From contig JADGJT010000053.1 in assembly GCA_027604005.1 (NCBI GenBank), positions 21,756-85,755 on the forward strand: 64,000 nt of DNA, written 5' to 3'. The notes under the pieces are model-generated. The model was not told where the DNA came from, searched no databases, and saw nothing but the letters and a program-made list of their open reading frames with translations. The position numbers and the translations under genes are program-made. The stretch is from Dinochytrium kinnereticum. Taxonomy: Eukaryota; Chytridiomycota; Chytridiomycetes; Chytridiales; Chytridiaceae. Of this stretch, positions 44,020-56,078 are shown one piece after another (position 1 is the first letter of the stretch; each line of letters opens with the position of its first letter).

Positions 44020-45974
44020 ATGGTGGCATCAAAGCATGGTAAGACCTCGCCAGGTCGACAGGACGAGACGACGCCGTTGCTGGGATCAGGCTCACTCCAT
44101 GACACCCCTGGGTCTGTTACTGCTTTCCCATCACTTCCACCTCCACCGTATCCCAATGGGGAAGAGGAGATTGGGGAGTACCAGGACCCTTCCCTTGTTG
44201 ACTTTGACGATCAGCTGAAACCTAAGCTGGTGCTTGCAGAGGTGAGGCTAGCACTCCGGCCCATATGGACTCTTATTGAATGCTTTAATCTGCCTGCTAG
44301 GTGCGGGCTCTGATTCCTTTCTCGTGGCCCGTATCCGCCGGTTTCATACTCCAAAACAGCATCTACATGGCGGCCATCTTTTCCCTCGGACGATCATCCA
44401 CACAGGCTCTTGCCGCGATGGCACTTTGCGCGCTATTTTGTAATGTCACTGGATATAGCTTGGGCATTGGAATGGCTTCTGCACTGGACACCCTGTGCTC
44501 ACAAGCTTACGGAGAATCTTTAAAGGGTTCCGTTCCGAAAATCGAGCTGGGCCGTCATTTACAACGAGGCATCGTGGTCATGCTTGTTATGACAATTCCC
44601 ATTATTACCCTTTGGTGCTTTACAGAGCCCCTTTTGTTGCTCACAGGGCAGGAGCCTGATGTTGCCCACCTTTCGGCCACCTTTGTGTTGTGTATGATCC
44701 CTGGTCTGATCCCGTATTTTATTGCCGAATCTATCAAAAGATTTCTTCAAAGTCAGGGAATCATGTCAGCTGCCATGATGGTTGTTATTATTGTCTCCCC
44801 TGTAAACCTGGTTCTTCAGTATCTCTTGGTGTGGTCACCTTGGGCTATAGGTGTTATTGGTGCCCCATTGGCAATCGCAGCGTCCTACTGGGTCTTGTGT
44901 ATTTTTATGATCGCATATGTCAAGTATGTTGCCGGTGGTGATGCTTGGGGTGGATTTGAGGCAAAGGAAGCTTTCGAGTAAGTGAATCCATCTGCCGAAC
45001 CTCATTTAGTTGTTTCCAGAATATATCGTTTTTTTTTAAATCTAACCTTACCTAATCTCACCCTTGTTCCTTTCTTTCTCATCCTTATAGTTTGAGAAAA
45101 ATTTGGGGTTTTATTAAGCTTGGAACTCCTGGAATTGCAATGACCGCATCGGAGTGGTGGGCTTTCGAGGTGGTCGCCCTTGCTAGTGGACTTTTGGGAG
45201 AAAGCTATCTTGCCGCTCAAACCATTGTCCTGAATACATGCAGCTTGACCTATATGATCCCGCTCGGCTTCGGGATTGCTGCCACTACCCGAATTGGAAA
45301 TTCCCTCGGGGCTGGGTGTCCTAATCGCGCCCGAACTTCCGCGTATGCAGCACTGGGGCTTGGACTATTGCTCGCTCTCTTTAATTCGACCTTATTATTG
45401 ATTATCAAAGATCAATGGGGCTATCTTTGGACAACGGACCCGTCGGTGGTTAAAATTGTTGCTGAAGTACTTCCGCTTGCCTCAGGTATGTTTCATGCTT
45501 TACTAGCTGCATTGGTCTTTTTTCCTTTGACTCTTTTTTTCGTGTATTTACATTTTATCACTCCTGGCGTTCCCTAGTCTTTCAGCTTTCCGATGCTGTT
45601 GGTGCTGTAAGCGGTGGTATTCTGAGAGGGATCGGACGACAGGACCTTGGCGCTTATCTAAATATTTTTGCGTACTATTTCTTGGGACTTCCCGTTGGAC
45701 TGTGGGGTATGTTTCAGCCGCTCTGAAGTACGATAATACAACAATACTAACTTCAATTCTAGCTTGTTTCCAGCAAAAGCTTGGATTGCTAGGTCTATGG
45801 ATGGGACTTAGTGTTGGCCTTATCACCGTGAGCCTTGTCCAGATCTTCATTATCTACAGGACTGATTGGAAGCTTGAGGCACGAAACGCGCATGAGAGAA
45901 TCAGCTCGAGGGTTATCTCTCAAGGGGTGGAGGAGGGGGTTATTCCAGTGCAGGACGATACTGTCCATCAGTAG
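44020..45974 (+). CDS. MATE-family multidrug/toxin extrusion transporter
   Basis: Twelve-helix cation-coupled antiporter. The N-terminal cytosolic exon (MVASKHGKTSPGRQDETTPL) carries a likely acidic vacuolar-sorting type start (TTPLLG). Membrane exons follow: PFSWPVSAGFILQNSIYMAA, ALCALFCNVTGYSLGIGMAS, ALDTLCSQAYGE (family signature), IPYFIAESIKRFLQSQG, and the second half GTPGIAMTASEWWAFEV, LNTCSLTYMIPLGFGIAA, GNSLGAG, GGILRGIGRQDLGAYLN. These are the eukaryotic MATE hallmarks. Four short introns interrupt it. The TTPLL dileucine-type sequence suggests a vacuolar or endolysosomal location (inference). Confidence 0.92.
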
Positions 45975-46308
45975 CGGGCAATCATCGTCGCCCAGTCTTT
46001 ACGCAATCCCATTCACTTTCTTAAACTTGTCATTAACAGACTTTCGATGCTTTCGTTATAACACATAAAGGCTGATACATAATTAAAAGCGTTTATTATA
46101 ATTGCTATGTGCCAATATGTGTATATTTATTTATTAGACCACAAGGCGAATCAGAGTTTGAAAGAGAGACAACGATTGGGTTGCACCACACATTTGCGGC
46201 ACCGTTTGTTTTTTGCGCATGGTGCATCCGTAATTGTCTCAACGAGAGAGAAAGGTCCACCAACACTTTGCAAGCACATACGGGGGCATCCATTTTTTGC
46301 TGCCTACA
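45975..46308. other. Intergenic region between MATE and SLC41
   Basis: 3' flank of the MATE gene and 5' flank of the SLC41 gene. Short frames here on both strands have no recognisable product. Confidence 0.5.
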
Positions 46309-48493
46309 ATGATCCGTCAAAGAGCTGGTCGTGACATGGTCACCCGCCCCGATCAGGTTATTGGAATGCTCGAAGATGGAACATTTCTTCCAAGCCCTGC
46401 CTCACCAACATCAGCGGCTGAAGCAGCTGCAAAACATCTTAATCATGGCGCTGGAATACACCATCCTTCATACATAACCCCTCCTACATCCCCGCCTCGG
46501 CGAATAGGCGCGTCCAGTAACATGAAGCTGGATAATATCAAAATGTTTAAGGACAAACCGGTTGGTTCTTCCGCATACTTCACGGCGGGCGCCTCAGCAA
46601 CTTTGAGGATGCAATCCGCTGCTAAAGTTGTGGATGATTCGGTAGATGTAGGATGGTTTAAGCTCGTGTCTGAGGTAACGTTTAATATCCTTTGAAAATG
46701 CTGTACCGAATCATACAAGAAAATAACCGAATATAACGTTATGGTTGATAAAAAAGGCCTTTCCTTCAGTCCTTCTGTCTATGGGTGGTCTAGTACTCAC
46801 GGGAGCCCTCCTTGATTCTCTGCAAAGCTGGCAGGTGTTTCAGCACATATCAGAGCTTTTTATTTTAGTACCAACACTGCTGGGCCTCAAGGGAAATCTT
46901 GAAATGAATCTCGCTTCAAGACTATCGACCGCGGCGAATTTGGGCCACCTTGATCATCCCAGTTCCAGATGGAAGCTTGTTTTTGGTAATGTGGCTTTGC
47001 TTCAGGTATTTTGACGTGAATTTCTTGCATTTTTCTTTGATTGCTTGGGCCACTTAAGAGCATAATGAGCTTATTATATTCACAACACGCCCTTTATTAT
47101 CGAAGATTCAATCGGCCTGCGTTTCTGGACTAGCAGCAGTGTGGAGTTTGTCGTTGGGCGGGGTTTTTCATGGCAAGTGGAACACAGCCGCTGAGACAGC
47201 GCTTATTTGTTCCGCGGCCATTCTGACAGCAACGGCTGCAAGCTTAGCGTTGGGCACGATGATGTGTGGGACTGTAATTATCTGTAGATTGGTAAATGTC
47301 GATCCAGATAACATAGGTAACGCATTTGTGACTCTCATATAAACTATTCAGATGGCTTTGCTATAACACCAGTTATTAAATCCTTTCATAGCTACCCCTG
47401 TTGCTGCAAGTCTCGGGGATCTGATTACCTTAATCATGCTGGCTGGTGTATCAACAGGTCTCTTCTCGATAATGGGTAAGAGATTTCTTTCCTTTATTTG
47501 CACTTCGATACCATTCCGATCACCTATTTTTTAAACAAATTTTTTTAAATTCATATACATAGATACCCCAGGCCCAGTGATTTTGCTTGTTTTCATTCTT
47601 AGCTGCCTTCCGCTCTGGGTCTGGATCGTGCTTAAGAATGAATATGTTAGAGATGTATTAAATACTGGCTGGTCACCACTTCTAGCCGCAATGAGCATTT
47701 CGTCGTTTGGCGGGCTCGTTTTGGAGAAGTTTATCGAGAAGTTTGTAGGGCTGGCTGTTCTCATTCCTGTTATGAATGGTGGGTGGGGATGGTGTTCACA
47801 CTTAGCTATTTTCTACGTATTTCGCCTCTGATCCCTTATTCCCCCATTAATTAATTTTCGTCGAGCCTTCTTGCTTGCCGCCCCCCCTCCCCCCCCCCCT
47901 GCCACCCAATTATTCCTTACACTCTTCATCGATTTCCTTCGTAAAAGGTATATGTGGAAACCTCGCATGCATTTACGCCTCAAGAATTTCGACGCGCCTT
48001 CACCAATTTCCAGCTGGCGTCGTAAGCCTATCTGGAGAGTGGGACCCAGCACCTATAGCCCTCCTATCTATCAACGTTCCGAGCCAGATTCTATTTATCG
48101 CAGTAGTGGCTATTCTTAATTTAGGAGGAACTGCTGTGACTCTTCAATTTATTATTGCGTATATGGGGGCTTCCATAGGATTGGTTTGTTTTGGTCTACT
48201 TATCTCTGTTCTGCAATATTTAGAAGGCGTCAAAAGAATCGAGTTTAATGCTGTTTTTGTTTATTTTTCTTCAGGTATCGTTCCTGCTCTTAATAACTTA
48301 CCGCCTGTCAAACATGCTTTGGTCACGAAAGCTCGACCCCGATAACTACATCTTCTCGCTTATCACATCGATAGGAGACGTCGTTGGCACAATCCTTATT
48401 GTCATTGGTTTCTATTTCTTGGTATGGATGGGAGATACATCGCGTCTCGTTATATCAGGCGTGGAAAGGGGTGGGTCTACTCCTGCGCGATGA
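46309..48493 (+). CDS. SLC41A: SLC41/MgtE-type magnesium transporter
   Basis: Membrane Mg2+ transporter with two MgtE-like halves. The N-terminal cytosolic exon (MIRQRAGRDMVTRPDQVIGM) is disordered and Pro-rich. The first half has LFILVPTLLGLKGNLEMNLA then SRLSTAANLG, a hallmark shared with SLC41A1. The second half repeats it as AVLIPVMNG-ICGNLACIYA (across an intron) and SRISTRLHQFP. Other conserved parts are ATPVAASLGDLITLIMLAG and DPDNYIFSLITSIGDVVGT. Acidic residues in these helices form the Mg2+ path in the family. At least six introns; one (about 47781-47948) contains a long C-rich tract. Confidence 0.9.
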
Positions 48494-48925
48494 CAATCAA
48501 CGAAAGTTGAAACTTCCTTTTTCTGGCATCAACATCTCATTCCCACATATTTTAATCCCCTGCACTTCACATCTTGTTTTTATTACCTAAAATTTACACC
48601 CGTGATTTATGACCAAGCAGTGGCGATTTTAGTCATCTTGTAACATTTTTACCTTCTGACCGCCGAATTGTAGCAGCAGTCAATAAACCCTATTTATTTT
48701 TATAGTAGAACAGCAAAAAGAAAAACAAACACATATTTTTGACTAGCCTACGAAATAGGGAGGGGAGGTAAACCATAGCTACGCAAAACTCATGAAGAAC
48801 GAGTGCAATAAGGGAGTGTAGGGATTTGCGTAGGCAGAATGTGGCGCGTAATTGACAAAATATTAGAGTGATATTAAAAGGGATTGGCTTAAAGAGGATG
48901 AGGTAGGTATTACAGGCCGATGGAA
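48494..48925. other. Convergent intergenic region
   Basis: Shared 3' flank of SLC41 (plus) and the LtrA gene (minus). I see no gene or repeat in it. Confidence 0.6.
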
Positions 48926-51690
48926 TTACTCTACAACTGTGACGGCTTTAGTTTCCTCATCCTTCTTCTCCTCTATTGTCTTCGTCACCTCCCTCGAAAC
49001 CCTCTCCGTTTCACTTTCTTTCATATTAGCGTCTTCTTTAACCTCCTTTACGTCATCCTTTGCTTCACGCCTCCTCTTCCTCCTTTCTCTCTTCTCGGGC
49101 TTACCAACAACTAGCCTTCCCCATTCATCCAAGACCGTCAAGCTGATACAAAGCATCGAAGCAAGCACGACCACCCCCGTAGCCCTTAATTCCCTCCCCC
49201 AAACAGCCAAAACCGGTGCAATGATCAGGGCAACCAAAACCCTCACTGCGATTCGATACTTTTTCGGCAACCTCGGTTTCTTTTTAGTGGAGGGCTCGTA
49301 GGATTTGTGGGTCAAGCCTATAAGAGATAAGAAGATAAGGGAGGCTGAGAGGCCTCCTAAGAAGGCCCAGCGGAGGCCCGGGTCTAGGAAGGCCCAAGGG
49401 GTGCCGTCTGCTGTTCCGCCAATTTCCTTCGTCAAGGTTAAGCTGATGATTTTTGAGAGGGCTGCACCGCCGATGACGGTTGCTAGGTGGAAAGGATAAT
49501 GAAGTGATGTCCAGAGGAGAGCAGTAGGAACGGAGAGACGCAGTGCGTGTGTGTACTGATGAGACCCGTCAACTGTTTTTACAGTTTTAACATAAAAGTG
49601 AGAACTTATTCTCCCGAAAATAAAACAGAACAGAAGAGTAAAAACAAACTAGGAGGAAAAATCATTCATTGGTTCTCACCGTTGTAGTATATCCACTTGA
49701 GATATAAAGAAAGAATTAAGTCAAAGCATCCGAAAAAATATAATTCGAGGTAGGAAGTAATTCAACAAAGGCAGAATAAACCACACACCTGCAAGCTAAT
49801 AGCTACCAATAAGCCCGCGGCAGTGGTAACATAAGCCCAAGAAAAGTTTGACGTGTAAGAATCAAACAAAATATTTACAACTACTTCACCGAGCATAATG
49901 ATTGTGAAGAAACCAAATCGCTCAATATGGTGCTCTATGTTAAATGCGACTCTAAATCGAGTCCACTTGGGGAGAGCCAATTTACGCATGAAGAGGATGA
50001 GAAAATTTTGGACAAACTGCTCGGCAAGGAAAGCTGACCACCAAAGGATTGGGGTATATGAGGAAGGACTGAAGAGGGAGCTAAGATAGAAAATGCTGCC
50101 GACGCTAGATACACCGATAAAGACTGTAACCGAGAAAGAGAATTCGGGAGCTGTCCAGTAGATTCTATCCTTACACTGTTAGATTATGATAGCCATGAGA
50201 ACGAAAGAAAAGAACGAAGCTTAAAATATGTCACTCTTAACACAGTGCTAAGCGTAATCGCAAGGAAGAAAGTAATACCTTGCATGTGAAAGTATATACA
50301 TAGCCCTACCGATTAAAACGGTAATCAGAAAAATATTCTTCGTACTCGCGTCACCATCCGAAAACTATTATTCCAAATAGATAAATGAGAAGAGACCTCA
50401 TACAAACTGTAAAAACATGTAACGAATAAAGACGAGAACACTCATGCTTTCCAAAAAATATTGAAAGCGAGGTTACGAACCACATTCTCGATATTGATAC
50501 CCATGCCGGCCGTTAACATCATTTGAATCCATGTGTAGATCTTAAAATATATATCGTACGTCGCAAAGCGGTTGGAATGGGTATGGATAAGAAGCCAGTG
50601 CTGCCATACAGGAGTAAACACCAGTGCGAAGCGATTCACATCGTTAATAGTCAACGAGCCTACTCCCTTTATGTAGGCCTCTAATTCGCAACAACCCAAA
50701 AAAAGTTAGTTTGTTGAAGTTTAGCGATCGTCAGCAGGTATTGATAAGAAAGGGCAATGAATTACCAGATCGGGAGATCGTTGAGATAAAGATGAGGTCC
50801 AAAAAAAGCTCATCCCAGGTAACCTTCCTAGGGTTGCGCTCACGATGAAGGACATCACCCACAAAGTACTGAAGCGGCCGAACACTGCAGAACAAATGAT
50901 CATGGCTGTCCTCTACCATTCGATCGTAGAGCCTGATCTTAGCATCCCCAAATTCCTCTTTGCTGAAATGCTCTTTGTACCCATCCTGTGCACTTTCGTC
51001 ACAGTCCTGATATACCTCATGAGTGTGGTGATGGTGATGGTGATGATGATGGTCATGATGCTGATGATTCTTGCCTTTTTCTTCAAAAGTAACCACCCTC
51101 TGAAGTGGGCCTGAAGACTTTTTGTGCACAACAAAAGTTGCTGCAGTAGTTTCGTCCGCCGCAGAAGTGAATGTAAGAGTGGCAGACTGGGCTTTCTCAT
51201 ACGCTGACATAGGAGGTGCAACTTCCAATGCGTCCCACGAGGGGTCCAACAATGGATTCACTTTGACAGATGTTGCAGAGGCTGCAGACGTAGGCAAGAC
51301 CAATTCAGATCTATTTCTCGGAGCAGATCTGTCGGGTTCAACACTTCTGGATCTTTCTCTCCTGCTGACACTGCTCTTGTGGGATCGAGTTTCACGGCTC
51401 CTGCTTCTACCCCTCAAATGAAGCTCATCCTCGTCGAGATGAAAGTGGTGAGAGACATCGTCCATTACGACTGGGAAGTCAATAGCCCCTCTGTCAGAAA
51501 TACAATCTCCCAGATAGGGGTTGTTTTCAATGTCTTTTTTCGTTGGCACCTGGCCAGAACTTCCTGAGCTTCCAGATCCGGACGAATCCCGACTGCATGT
51601 TGAGTTTCTGCGATGATTGACTCGAGCGTCAGTATCGTCGTTGTCGGTAGCTCTCGCCCGCCTTCTTCCCCTCTGATGAGTATCTGCCAT
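48926..51690 (-). CDS. LtrA-domain (low temperature requirement A) membrane protein
   Basis: Multi-pass membrane protein of the LtrA family, named from Listeria; biochemical role unknown. The N-terminal third is cytosolic and disordered: RRRARATDNDDTDARV, an RS-rich part (RGRSRSRETRSHKSSVSRRE) and a run of nine His in HHDHHHHHHHHHTHEV. The LtrA domain then starts at PLQYFVGDVLHRERNPRKVT and WDELFLDLIFISTIS, the family signature. Later exons give VWQHWLLIHTHSNRFATYDI, IEHHIERFGFFTIIMLGEVV (signature ERFGLF.I..LGE) and the C-terminal helices GGAALSKIISLTLTKEIGGT. The tail is highly charged. The ATG at 51690 is the first in frame; the preceding extension lacks one. Confidence 0.85.
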
Positions 51691-52772
51691 TAATATCAGA
51701 AGAAACTGCGAGTACAAAACTCAACACACACAAAAATACAGTATCACGTATGGTGGAATTTCTACTGGACATGCGGTAGATAGGTGGATGCATGGATAAG
51801 TGTTAGGGACTTACCACATGTGTGTGGCGACGTTTGAGGAGAGTGGGAGTTCTGAGTGCTGCGAACGATAGAAGACGCGTGCGTGTTTATTAGGTTTATG
51901 TTGGCGGTTATTGTTTTACCTTTGGACTTGTGATCTTTTCACCCTGCTCGGCCTGTCGAGTGTAGAAGGAGTGCGTTCAAAGAAGTTGTTAACAGAAGAA
52001 GTCCACTTTCCACTTCTAGTCTACGATATTTGGTCCCACGGGTGTTATTTAATTGAAATCTCATTTCTTAGGAGTTAGCATTGTAGTCCCGTTAATCAAT
52101 GATATCCTTTAAATATTTATTTCGCATCTGAAACATTTCAACCACCAGTGTGCCAACAACATGGTAAATACCAAGTTAATAAATACCTACACATTGCCGA
52201 TATGATCTACCTCGCCATTATAACCGTCCATTCAATCACTTCGGCTAACGTAATCACTCAACCAGGGGCTAATTGCATCCAGTGCTGCGTCCAGTGAACG
52301 TGAATAGCCCGTCCCTGCTCCATGGCGTCATCTGGTGCCTAGGATAGTTTGCCATCGTTCTGCCCATTGATGTGCCATCGAGAGAGATTGCTGTATCGCA
52401 CGATCCGTATTCATTACGGGGATGAGTCGGGAGAAATTCAGTAACAGCACAATGCTCAGGAAATCAAGGGCTTGTGCGTATAGTTTTCTGCCTCGCTATA
52501 TCAACGTATCAACTCTGCATGCAATGGAAACTCTGCGGCTCAATAATCAACGCGGCACTATTTGCATAACGGGCAAGATATTAGCTGCAAAGGCGATTTG
52601 GCACAGTCACTGCCCTGTTTTATATAAAAGCTCCAGAGCCCAAACCTGCCTTCCCTCGATCCTGAAGCATTTTGTTTGGAGGCAAGCATCAGCAAAGTCA
52701 TCTCCCGACTGGTCCAGAGTTGTACACCACAAATTTGAAATATTCTGACCGACTTAACCACCACCTCTGACG
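51691..52772. other. Intergenic region upstream of LtrA and p62-like genes
   Basis: About 1.1 kb of divergent upstream sequence. A 108-codon frame at 52422-52748 has no start context, domain or similarity I can see. No RNA gene recognised. Confidence 0.45.
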
Positions 52773-55442
52773 ATGGCTGCGACTAACTCCAGCACCAGCA
52801 ACACGCCTCTCCCTGTTGCCTCCGATGCCTCTTCTGTCTCTACACCTGCATATTCTTCCTCCTCAATTGTCATCAAGTCCACATATTTGAGCAGTGGCAG
52901 CACGCTGCGCAGGCTCACGCTCAAGACTGCGCCACCACCGACCTTTGCCGACCTTGAGGCGAGGCTTGCTAACCTGCATCGCATCCCAGGTCCTTTTGTG
53001 GTCACCTACAAGGATGCTGATGGAGATGCTGTGACCATCGACACCACAAGGTGCAGTCTCCCCCTCACCCCCAACATGACAGCCCCAACTTTGTCAATGT
53101 GTCAGTCACGTGAAATTCCTCCACCCATCGTCTCAGATGAGCGAGGTGCCAGTCCATACACACCGTTCTTTCTGAGACGCTCGGATGTCTTTCTGTTCGC
53201 CATAGTTAATATCCTTGGATGCCTTCAATGACCCCAGTATCTATCTTTCTGACTTTATCACCTACAGGGAGTTGTTGGAAGTTATTTCGGGGTTAAAGGG
53301 CACAACACTCAAGGTGGAAGTGATTGACGCGAAGGCATCAGATGATGATTTCGAGCTTTTGCATGATGAGGACCCCGCCCCTGCTACCGCTGTGCAATCC
53401 GATTCAGAAGCCCCGGCCGCAACAGACGCACTTTCCCATTCCCAAGACCTTGTACTGGAAGCTTCCTCCAAATCTGTCCCATCCGTGTTGGATACAGAAC
53501 AACCACTGGAATCACCACGGGCAGTTTCGATCTCTGACGTATCGTCAATTAGCAATGCGTCGTTTGCCTCTGTTGAAGTGGTGAGCATGGATTCACTTCT
53601 TGGCCCCAATTCTAACGCTCACATTGAGGTAAATATTTAATTTCTCTTCAGTCTGCGTATTGTTCTTACTCCAGTTTTTTTTCTTCTTGCTCAGGATAAA
53701 ACAGTCGCTCCAGTCGAATCTGATCCTTTTGCGGACCCAATTGCTGAAAATGCTCAAGTCTCCAAGAGCAACAACATTGAAGAGACTTCGAACGTTCAGA
53801 AGAAAAGCTGGGCTGAGCTTGTTAAAGATCATATTCCCGAGGCTCCGGTGAAAGTCGGGATTTCAGAGCTTTGCATGGAATCCTCGCAGCGTTGGGTGTA
53901 CAGCTCGGTCGACAGGCGATTGGTCGTTGAGGATTCGGCACCAATAGTAAAGGAAGCGGCCAAAGAGACAACTGCCGAAGAGCCGGCCGAGCCTGCTTCT
54001 AATTACTTGCCGAATCAAGGCGTCAATGAGGTTAATGAATTCATCGCCAAGGTGACCCCTTACATTGAGGGCCTGGCTCGATGCATTGAGGAGAAACCTT
54101 ACCTGCTCCCTGAACTAACCCGAATCGTGCCTCAGACACTTGCCGGCCATAACTTTGGCCTTATTCTGCAAGAAGATAGTACTTCCCACACTCCTCAGCC
54201 TACCTCAAGCCACCGATCTCATGCTCACCATCATAAAAATGACCATCCTAGTGAATATTGCTCGGCTCGGCAGGGGCCCAGGGGACCTGGTTCTAGAAAG
54301 TCCTCTGCTGCATTGAGCTCTCACGAGGCGTCGAACTTTTGGAGTGGTGTTTTTTGCGATGGCTGTGACGCTCAGTCTTTCTCCGGTACTAGATACAAAT
54401 GTGATGAAGTTACCTGCCCTGATTATGGTGAGTTAAAGCAGAGACTGACGGTGGAAGTTTTATTGTACGAATTGACAGTTGCTTCTTTTTTATAGATTTG
54501 TGCCAAGTCTGTTTCCCAAAGGCTGCCCTTATTCATAACCCTACCCATCACTTCAATGAGATAAAACACTCTAACCAAATTCACCGATACGTGCGATGTG
54601 ATGGATGCGGCAGGAAGTCGTTTCCTGGCAACCGTTTCAAATGCGCTGATTGCCCCAATTTCGACCTCTGCATGAGATGCATTCGTGTCGCGGATGAAAT
54701 TCATACTCCGGGACATTGGTTTAATCGCATTGATGCTACAGTAAGCTTTCTTTTAGTATTCACGTACTCTTTTCGTGTACACATGAAGACTTATGTCATC
54801 CCTTTATAGCCGGCCCGCCGATTTCGAGCCACCCCGTTGATTGGAGAAGATGTTTTGCAGCCCCGACAGTCTCGCACCGGTTTAAAGCCAACGTTGCCTG
54901 ATACAAGCGTCCTCATTTCTAGCCCGACTACTGCCTCAGTGTCATTGTCAAAGATCGACATCACAGACCTCGATCCATTCGCCCCTCAGCTTACTTCCGT
55001 TGCGGATGGAAAGAAAAAAATTGCAGTTGATGAAGAGACAGTGGAGGATTATGGATGGAAGGAGGTCCCCGCCCGTCGGGGTCGTGGAAGTCCTGTCGTC
55101 TTGACATCCTCGTCATCGTCGACCTCGTACGCTCCCGCACATTCTGTTGAGGCTTTCGTCTGTTCTGAGTCTGCTGTAGGAACTTCAGCCTCCCCTAACA
55201 GCCGTTCAGTTGACAGACGCGCTTCGTTATCCTCTCTGGCACACACTGCTGTAGATCAGGTTGCCGGAGGCGACCCCTTGAGGCTTTTGGCGGATATGGG
55301 ATTTATGGATCGGGTTGTTAATGCTCGGTTGCTGCAGAAGTATCCTGGAAATGTGGATAAAGTCATTGAGATTCTTTTGAGGAGGGCTGGGCATCTCGGT
55401 GGGGAGGACGACGACGAGGAGTTTGACATTCCCTGGATTTAA
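52773..55442 (+). CDS. p62/SQSTM1-NBR1-like selective autophagy receptor (PB1-ZZ-ZZ-UBA)
   Basis: Predicted receptor linking ubiquitinated cargo to Atg8. The N-terminal PB1 domain has the basic Lys strand (SSIVIKSTYLSSG, LRRLTLKT) and the acidic OPCA loop (YKDADGDAVTIDT), split by an intron at about 53050-53211. Two ZZ zinc fingers follow: GVFCDGCDAQSFSGTRYKCD / CPDYDLCQVCFP and RYVRCDGCGRKSFPGNRFKC / CPNFDLCMRCI. A C-terminal UBA domain contains DPLRLLADMGFMDRVVNARL. Candidate Atg8-binding LIRs are DDDFELLHDE (between PB1 and ZZ) and EDYGWKEVPA (before UBA). The NBR1-type FW domain is not seen, so it is closer to p62 but with a doubled ZZ. Confidence 0.83.
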
Positions 55443-56078
55443 AAATCCTGTAATCACTTTCTTGCATTTGCCCTCTCTCTCTTTTGCCGTGTTCTAAGAT
55501 GTTTTTTTCTTTGTTTTGTGATCCTCTCATGCCGTAATGCACCTTATTTGATCTTCATGGACTTGGCACGATATTATCTTTTCCTTTTCTATTCCCTGTT
55601 CCCTCAAGTTTGCTGTTATCTGATTTTGTGAATGATGCTATTGAAGTAAAATATTAAGTAAGAATGCTTTAAATGAGAAACAATGAAATATGCTTTAATA
55701 TGTGTGGATTGAGGGGCAAGAAAAGCTCTATGTGGAACGTCGGTGTGGATTGGTTAAGGAAGGAGGGGATGGGACGATGTATCTTGATATGGGTGTTGAT
55801 AAATGAAGAACGAACGGGATGGGGGGAAGTTAAGGAGGTGGATGGATGAACGGGGATAGGACGACGTGTAACAGTCGTCATGTTTGCCCTACAATTTTCT
55901 GGAGAGGTGTGAGTGTGGTGGTTAAGGTTTTAAGATGGTTACGGGATGAAAGAGAGTCTCTTGGTTTTACATGCAACAAAGCTTGAACTCTATGTCAGTC
56001 AAAGCAGTCTTCCAGCGACCTGCATCAATACCAATGTCGTCCAAGGGTTCCTCCCAAAAATCCCGAATCAAGGTCATC
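55443..56078. other. Convergent intergenic region
   Basis: 3' flanks of the p62-like gene and the unrecognised minus-strand gene at 56079. GGATGG-like repeats occur near 55840 but do not match the ribosomal-protein element. No gene seen. Confidence 0.5.

Noticed and set aside
52422..52748. 108-codon open frame upstream of the p62-like gene
   Set aside because: No similarity, composition unlike the neighbouring exons, probably upstream non-coding DNA.
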